This document shows positions 60,008 through 64,000 of a DNA stretch of 64,000 nt, piece after piece; positions within the stretch are counted from its first letter, which is position 1, and every line of letters begins with the position of its first letter. Position numbers and translations under genes: made by a program. The stretch lies in the NCBI GenBank assembly GCA_910577165.1, contig CAJTLX010000001.1:62001-126000 (forward strand), written 5' to 3'. Under the pieces are notes generated by a model, which was not told where the DNA came from, did no database searches, and saw nothing but the letters and a program-made list of their open reading frames with translations. Source of the stretch: an uncultured Lachnospiraceae bacterium (lineage in GTDB: Bacteria; Bacillota; Clostridia; Lachnospirales; Lachnospiraceae).

Positions 60008-61165
60008 TTAATATTTCTTGCAAAAAAATATGGTAAAACTAATTTTTTCTCTCTTTCCCCAAAAAAGAAATCGTAGAAGGGGAACTCCTTTAACCATCTG
60101 GCAAGTCAGATAAGTAACAACAAATGCACAGATCACCGAGGCAAAAAATACAAAGCCATCTTCAGGAAGCAGTCGGTAAAACAGATCCTCAAATATCATC
60201 ACCCAGATAAAATGAAAGATGTAGATCAAAAAAGAATCCTGTGCCAGGGATTGTACAATTCGGTTCGACCGATTCAATATCCGCTCCCCAAAGCAGAGAA
60301 AAAATAAAACTCCAAATACCCCCGAACAATACATTGCAATTGTGTTTTCAAACATATGTTCGCTCCTGCTCCACAAAAATAAATATACATCCGCTGCCGT
60401 GGACAAAAGAAAGCAAAACAGGAATCCCCCGCGAAATTTTTGAAGTTTTTTCATCAATTCTTCTTTGGAAAATAGATAATATCCCCCCAGATAAAAAAAC
60501 AGATAAGTAAGGATACTCTTTCCACTTAGTTTCACTGGCATAAAAAGGATGGCCGCCACGCAGAAAAAAATAGCAAAACCCACACTCGCAAGCTTTTCTT
60601 CCAGCATCGGCCAATACTTTTTCTGATATTGTATAATGGCAATACTGACAGTACTAATCACAAATAAATATAACAAAAACCATAAATGCCCCACTCCAAA
60701 ACCACCATCATAACCGGTCAAATCCGTCCATTTACCAAAAAATACGGGGTAATGTGAAAAATAATTTCCTCGATATCCCCCATTCCAACGATCGGCGAAA
60801 TATGCCATAACCGGCATAACAAAGAAGATCCCCGAAAGCAGGGGCAATAATAATTTTTGGCAGCGTTCCCGAATAAACTGACTATATAAACGCCGTCTTA
60901 ACGAATATTTCATGCTTATTCCTGCAAGGACAAAAAGCAGGGGCATATACCATGAGGATACCGCAACCACAAAGGAACTGATTGCGGTATTTCTTCCAAG
61001 TAAAATATAATTGGCTTCCCCCCAGGTATTATATGCCATTGCCGCATGGTATGGAAAAAGCAGGAGAATACAGAAAAGACGCAGATTGTCTATATATGCT
61101 TCTCTTTTTGCAGGCGGCTTTTGCAGGGCAGTACCCGCAGAATTTTCACGGACACCCCAACTCAT
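60008..61165 (-). CDS. Acyltransferase 3 family membrane protein
   Basis: 385 residues, ten membrane helices. The N-terminal family motif is AYIDNLRLFCILLLFPYHAAMAYN, with the conserved His at about residue 40, followed by WYMPLLFVLAGISMKYSL (R-x-x-R type) and GHLWFLLYLFVIS. The family transfers acetyl or succinyl groups from the inner face to surface glycans, lipids or antibiotics. Its start is one base after the proS stop, so it is translated from the same message, which is unusual for a surface-modification gene. Confidence 0.88.
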   Translation of the reverse strand: MSWGVRENSAGTALQKPPAKREAYIDNLRLFCILLLFPYHAAMAYNTWGEANYILLGRNTAISSFVVAVSSWYMPLLFVLAGISMKYSLRRRLYSQFIRERCQKLLLPLLSGIFFVMPVMAYFADRWNGGYRGNYFSHYPVFFGKWTDLTGYDGGFGVGHLWFLLYLFVISTVSIAIIQYQKKYWPMLEEKLASVGFAIFFCVAAILFMPVKLSGKSILTYLFFYLGGYYLFSKEELMKKLQKFRGGFLFCFLLSTAADVYLFLWSRSEHMFENTIAMYCSGVFGVLFFLCFGERILNRSNRIVQSLAQDSFLIYIFHFIWVMIFEDLFYRLLPEDGFVFFASVICAFVVTYLTCQMVKGVPLLRFLFWGKREKISFTIFFCKKY

Positions 61166-61166
61166 T

Positions 61167-62600
61167 TTAGTATGCCTTGCCCCAGTATACCAGTGCTTTC
61201 GCCGGTTTTCCGCAACATACGCAAGTTTCTGCTACACGTTCTTGTAAAAATGGCATACAGCGCGAAGTAGCCCCTGTCTTTTCCTTGATCTCGTCCTCAC
61301 AGGCGCGATCGCCGCACCACATCGCCTTGACAAATCCCGGCTTGTTCGCCACAATATCGCGAAATTCTTCTGTCGTACGCGCCTCGTAAGTGTGCGCGTC
61401 GCGATGAGCAAGCGCGCGGGCAAGCATTTCTTTTTGCATCGCGTCAAGAATTTCCCCCGCCCTCTTTTCGATCTCATCTAAGGATACAACAATCTTCTCC
61501 CTCGTATCGCGGCGCACAATTACTGCCTGGTTTGCAGCAATATCCTTCGGTCCTATCTCCACGCGGATCGGAATGCCGCGCATCTCCTGTTCCGAAAATT
61601 TCCATCCCGGCGTTTTGTCCGTATCGTCAATTTTAACACGGAACGCCGCAAGTTTTTCTTTTATCTCGGCAGCTTTTTCAAGCACTCCCTCTTTTTTTTG
61701 CTGGATTGGAATAATTACAATCTGCGTCGGTGCAATCTTTGGCGGCAGTACCAGACCGCTATTATCGCCATGCACCATAATCACTGCACCGATCAGGCGG
61801 GTCGTCAATCCCCAGGAAGTCTGATGCACGTATTTTAATGTATTATCCTTATCCGTATATTGAATGCCAAAAGCTTTCGCAAAACCATCGCCGAAATTAT
61901 GGCTTGTGCCGGACTGCAATGCCTTGCCGTCATGCATCAATGCCTCGATCGTATATGTTGCCTCCGCGCCTGCAAATTTTTCCTTGTCCGTCTTTCTTCC
62001 CTTGACCATCGGAATGGCAAGCACCTGCTCACAGAAATCCGCGTAGACATTTAACATCTGTTCGGTGCGCTCCTCAGCCTCCTTTGCCGTCGCGTGCGCG
62101 GTATGCCCTTCCTGCCAGAGAAATTCCATTGTTCTAAGGAACGGTCTTGTCGTTTTCTCCCAGCGCACAACGGAACACCACTGATTATACACTTTTGGCA
62201 AATCGCGGTAGGATTCAATAATGCGCGAATAGAAATCACAAAACAGAGTTTCCGAAGTCGGACGCACACAGAGACGCTCTGTAAGTTCTTCGCCCCCGCC
62301 CTGAGTCACCCACGCAACTTCCGGCGCGAACCCCTCGACATGGTCTTTTTCTTTCTGCAAAAGGCTCTCCGGAATAAACATTGGCATATAGACATTTTCT
62401 ACACCAACTTCCTTAAAGCGCGCATCGAGTTCCTTTTGGATCAATTCCCAGATTGCGTATCCTGCCGGGCGAAAGATCGTACAGCCCCGCACTCCGGAAT
62501 AATCGACCAGTTCCGCTTTTTTGACCACATCCGTATACCACTGCGCAAAATCCTCCTCCATCGGTGTGATCGCTTCCACTAATTTCTTTTCGTCTGCCAT
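61167..62600 (-). CDS. proS: Prolyl-tRNA synthetase, short (archaeal/eukaryote-like) type
   Basis: 477 residues, the short ProS type without the bacterial editing insertion. Class II motif 1 is in the N-terminal GCTIFRPAGYAIWELIQKELDARFKEVGVENVYMPMFIP. Motif 2 is TLFCDFYSRIIESYRDLPKVYNQWCSVVRWEKTTRPFLRTMEFLWQEGHTAHAT; motif 3 is the GTSHNFGDGFAKAFGIQYTDK and HQTSWGLTTRLIGAVIMVHGD segment. The anticodon domain is about 280-380. The C-terminal zinc-like domain uses Cys in CGDRACEDEI, SRCMPF and ETCVCCGKPA, ending in Tyr. Expression is controlled by a T-box leader (62747-63065). It charges tRNA-Pro. Confidence 0.96.
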   Translation of the reverse strand: MADEKKLVEAITPMEEDFAQWYTDVVKKAELVDYSGVRGCTIFRPAGYAIWELIQKELDARFKEVGVENVYMPMFIPESLLQKEKDHVEGFAPEVAWVTQGGGEELTERLCVRPTSETLFCDFYSRIIESYRDLPKVYNQWCSVVRWEKTTRPFLRTMEFLWQEGHTAHATAKEAEERTEQMLNVYADFCEQVLAIPMVKGRKTDKEKFAGAEATYTIEALMHDGKALQSGTSHNFGDGFAKAFGIQYTDKDNTLKYVHQTSWGLTTRLIGAVIMVHGDNSGLVLPPKIAPTQIVIIPIQQKKEGVLEKAAEIKEKLAAFRVKIDDTDKTPGWKFSEQEMRGIPIRVEIGPKDIAANQAVIVRRDTREKIVVSLDEIEKRAGEILDAMQKEMLARALAHRDAHTYEARTTEEFRDIVANKPGFVKAMWCGDRACEDEIKEKTGATSRCMPFLQERVAETCVCCGKPAKALVYWGKAY

Positions 62601-62612
62601 AATAGTCCTCCT

Positions 62613-62745
62613 ATTTTTAGTTCCGCAAGTATCCTTCCAGTACCTATAGCTCTGGAATAAGAATTCTGTTCGCCCTGCTCTCAGAATTCTTATTCAGGCA
62701 CTGTCCGGATACTTGCTGTTTTTAGTTTTGATTTTTAGTTCCGCA
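62613..62745. mobile_element. Palindromic insertion between the T-box terminator and proS
   Basis: Direct copies of ATTTTTAGTTCCGCA (62613-62627 and 62731-62745) flank a nested inverted repeat: outer GCAAGTATCC/GGATACTTGC and inner GAATAAGAATTCTG/CAGAATTCTTATTC. It looks like a miniature inserted palindrome or a repeat-generated duplication. Its transcript would fold into a tall hairpin 20-30 bases before the proS ribosome site. Confidence 0.65.
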
Positions 62746-62746
62746 C

Positions 62747-63065
62747 AAAAAAAGATCCCTTATATTGCTATAAGGGACCGGAAATTCGGCGGTGCCACCC
62801 TAATTAACTATGATTCCCCAATCTGTCATCGCAGACAGGGATTATCCACAGTTCTCTCGATTTCCGTTAACGCCGGACTGCGCCCCATTTTCACAGGGAG
62901 GCTCCAAGGCAGGTTCCGCGCTCGCCGCAGGGAAGCTCTCACCAAATGCCCCCTCTCTTTGCTGCCCGCTTTCACGTACTAATCCTTTTCTGCGCCAATG
63001 ATTTTTTAAACCACAATGAAGTTTCTAAGCTTCACAGAAAATGAAAAGCTTATAACTTCCTGATA
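62747..63065 (-). promoter_or_regulatory. T-box leader controlling proS (tRNA-Pro sensing)
   Basis: On the minus strand the leader contains the Stem I AG-bulge/AGTA region (TTAGTACGTG, AAAGAGAGG, GGTGAGAGC), the T-box AGGGTGGCACCGC (62802-62790) and directly after it a terminator GATCCCTTATATT/TATAAGGGACC with seven T (62747-62779). The bulge pairs with the uncharged tRNA acceptor end and frees transcription. A proline CCU codon in GGAACCTGCC is a candidate specifier. Assignment to proline also rests on the gene that follows. Confidence 0.9.
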
Positions 63066-63109
63066 GCTATAGATTGTAAAACAGCGCGTGAGTTTTGTCA
63101 AGAGATTTA

Positions 63110-63651
63110 TTAGTAAATAATCTCGTATTTGGGCATATCGCCTTCTACCTCACACTGAAATCCCTTTTCCGGAAGAACTACCCGATTGGTCACACCACTG
63201 CTTAAATAAATTATTCCTTCCCCGCTGTAAAAGGTCAGTTTCTTCAAATTATCCGGGTTCTTAATCGAAAATTTTTCAAGTGTACTTGGCAAAATCAATT
63301 CAGTAAGTCGCGGATAATTCAAATATAATTCTTTTATTACCGCACCCTCATTCAATTTTAAAACACAAAGATTTTGAAGGTACTCAATCCGTGAAATGAA
63401 CGAATTCTTTTCAATAAAGTTTTACTCTTAACCCTCCGGATTTTTGACAAATATAAATCATTCTGTCCGCTTAATTCGCGCACACTCTTTAATTTAAACT
63501 CCGTCAAAATATGATCTTTATTCAGATCCGCATACTCATATAAATATTGCCTAAACACTGCGTCCGGGAAATTTTTTACATTCAGTCCAATACTCCCCTG
63601 CAAAGCTTCCATCCAAGAGTCCTCCCGGACATTTAACACTGCCAAGCCCAC
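63110..63651 (-). pseudogene. Leucine-rich-repeat surface protein remnant, frameshifted and N-terminally truncated
   Basis: The first open frame (63651-63358) has a typical LRR-protein cap, LNVKNFPDAVFRQYLYEYADLNKDHILTEFKLKSVRELS, but no signal peptide. Around 63430 the frame is lost at a run of four A; in the next frame the LRR pattern goes on (EYLQNLCVLKLNEGAVIKELYLNYPRLTELILPSTLEKFSI) to 63110. One added base would join both parts. The missing export signal and the shift suggest a decayed cell-surface gene. Both parts lie downstream of the AI-2E gene. Confidence 0.65.
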
Positions 63652-63679
63652 AAAGCGCGTCTCGCAGTATATTATTCAC

Positions 63680-64000
63680 CTATTCCTCTTCCTCCCACGA
63701 AATTTTTCCCGCGCTGCGGTAATTTCTCTCCTGCTCCATAATTCCCCGGATCAATAATAGACCGATCGGACCTAAAAAAACTCCCGCGACTCCGAACAGC
63801 TTCACTCCCGCATAGATGGCAAGCATCATTGTTACCGGGCGAATGCCAAGTTTGCCGCCGAGAAGCTTCGGCTCCAGAACTTCGCGCAGCACCTGACAGA
63901 TCAAAAACATTAAAAGTAGGATAATCGCCTGTGCGTACGCGCTGGAAAACAGACACAAAAATGCCCAGGGCACCAAAATCAACCCGCTTCCAAGAACTGG
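63680..64000 (-). CDS. AI-2E family transporter, C-terminal part (partial)
   Basis: The frame is open from the right edge to a stop at 63680 (about 106 residues). Pattern of the C-terminal AI-2E/PerM membrane region: PVLGSGLILVPWAFLCLF, then LLMFLICQVLREVLEPKLLGGKLGIRPVTMMLAIYAGVKLFGVAGVFLGPIGLLLI and a Glu-rich tail. The motif EPKLLG-x-x-GI-P is the family signature. Family members export small molecules or Na+, or have unknown roles. N-terminal part outside the window. Confidence 0.85.
   Translation of the reverse strand, partial: PVLGSGLILVPWAFLCLFSSAYAQAIILLLMFLICQVLREVLEPKLLGGKLGIRPVTMMLAIYAGVKLFGVAGVFLGPIGLLLIRGIMEQERNYRSAGKISWEEEE

Noticed and set aside
1..64000. CRISPR array, tRNA/rRNA genes, transposase or prophage
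   Set aside because: No regularly spaced repeats, no cloverleaf or rRNA blocks, and no transposase, integrase or phage protein was seen on either strand.

Overview
The window reads as a contiguous chromosomal segment of an anaerobic Firmicute of the class Clostridia, most likely family Lachnospiraceae. The reasons are: moderate-to-low G+C with AT-rich intergenic regions; strong GGAGG ribosome sites; consensus TTGACA-17-TATAAT promoters; a short (477-residue) prolyl-tRNA synthetase under T-box control; an F-type ATP synthase whose c subunit carries a sodium-binding signature; and many LytTR, DegV, DUF1538/PII and double HTH-TPR proteins. No tRNA, rRNA, CRISPR array or complete insertion sequence was seen. 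Genus and species cannot be fixed from the sequence alone.

Layout. 1-2.7 kb: end of a surface pullulanase, a Schlafen-type (AlbA_2) regulator and a convergent C39-like cysteine protease. 2.7-8.6 kb: an accessory island with two almost identical membrane-anchored Ig-like proteins, a secreted trypsin-like protease, a 48-residue secreted peptide and a 762-residue tandem HTH-TPR regulator, tied together by a repeated structured element and four promoters of shared design. 9-18.4 kb: an ArsR-like regulator, ywmB and the complete atp operon (atpZ-I-B-E-F-H-A-G-D-C), all atp genes on the minus strand. 18.5-27.9 kb: MntP, unknown membrane and coiled-coil proteins, an orphan lipoprotein binding protein, a Ca/Na-type exchanger behind a yybP-ykoY (Mn2+) riboswitch, a chemoreceptor, and a MATE pump with its MarR regulator and operator. 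28-31.5 kb: DUF1538 membrane protein plus double-domain PII protein, and an HTH protein fused to MotA/FliG-like domains. 31.6-38 kb: a frameshifted surface protein and a BlaI/BlaR1-type pair with a very large extracellular sensor. 38-42.4 kb: DegV, CysK and a double-domain GH43 enzyme. 42.7-45.9 kb: two small XRE regulators, a 59-residue secreted peptide and a second tandem HTH-TPR regulator. 46-49.2 kb: ACT-hom-lysC, the entry to threonine/methionine/lysine synthesis. 49.3-54 kb: an AgrC/AgrA-like two-component system with two lipoproteins and a 40-residue membrane peptide. 54-59.9 kb: ECF vitamin B6 uptake plus pyridoxal kinase, an ABC-2 exporter with LytTR and DUF3021 partners, and a second DegV. 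60-64 kb: acyltransferase, proS with T-box, a decayed leucine-rich-repeat gene and the end of an AI-2E family transporter.

The most interesting material is the pair of loci at 5.6-8.6 kb and 42.8-45.9 kb. Each couples a large protein made of two fused HTH-TPR modules (the architecture of RRNPP/Rgg-type peptide receptors, doubled) with a convergent gene for a short peptide that has an export leader and an acidic tail. Both peptide genes have long inverted repeats in their promoter regions. I infer two paralogous, unusually built peptide-signalling systems. The first may also control the neighbouring secreted protease and Ig-like proteins, because their promoters share a sequence block with the peptide promoter.
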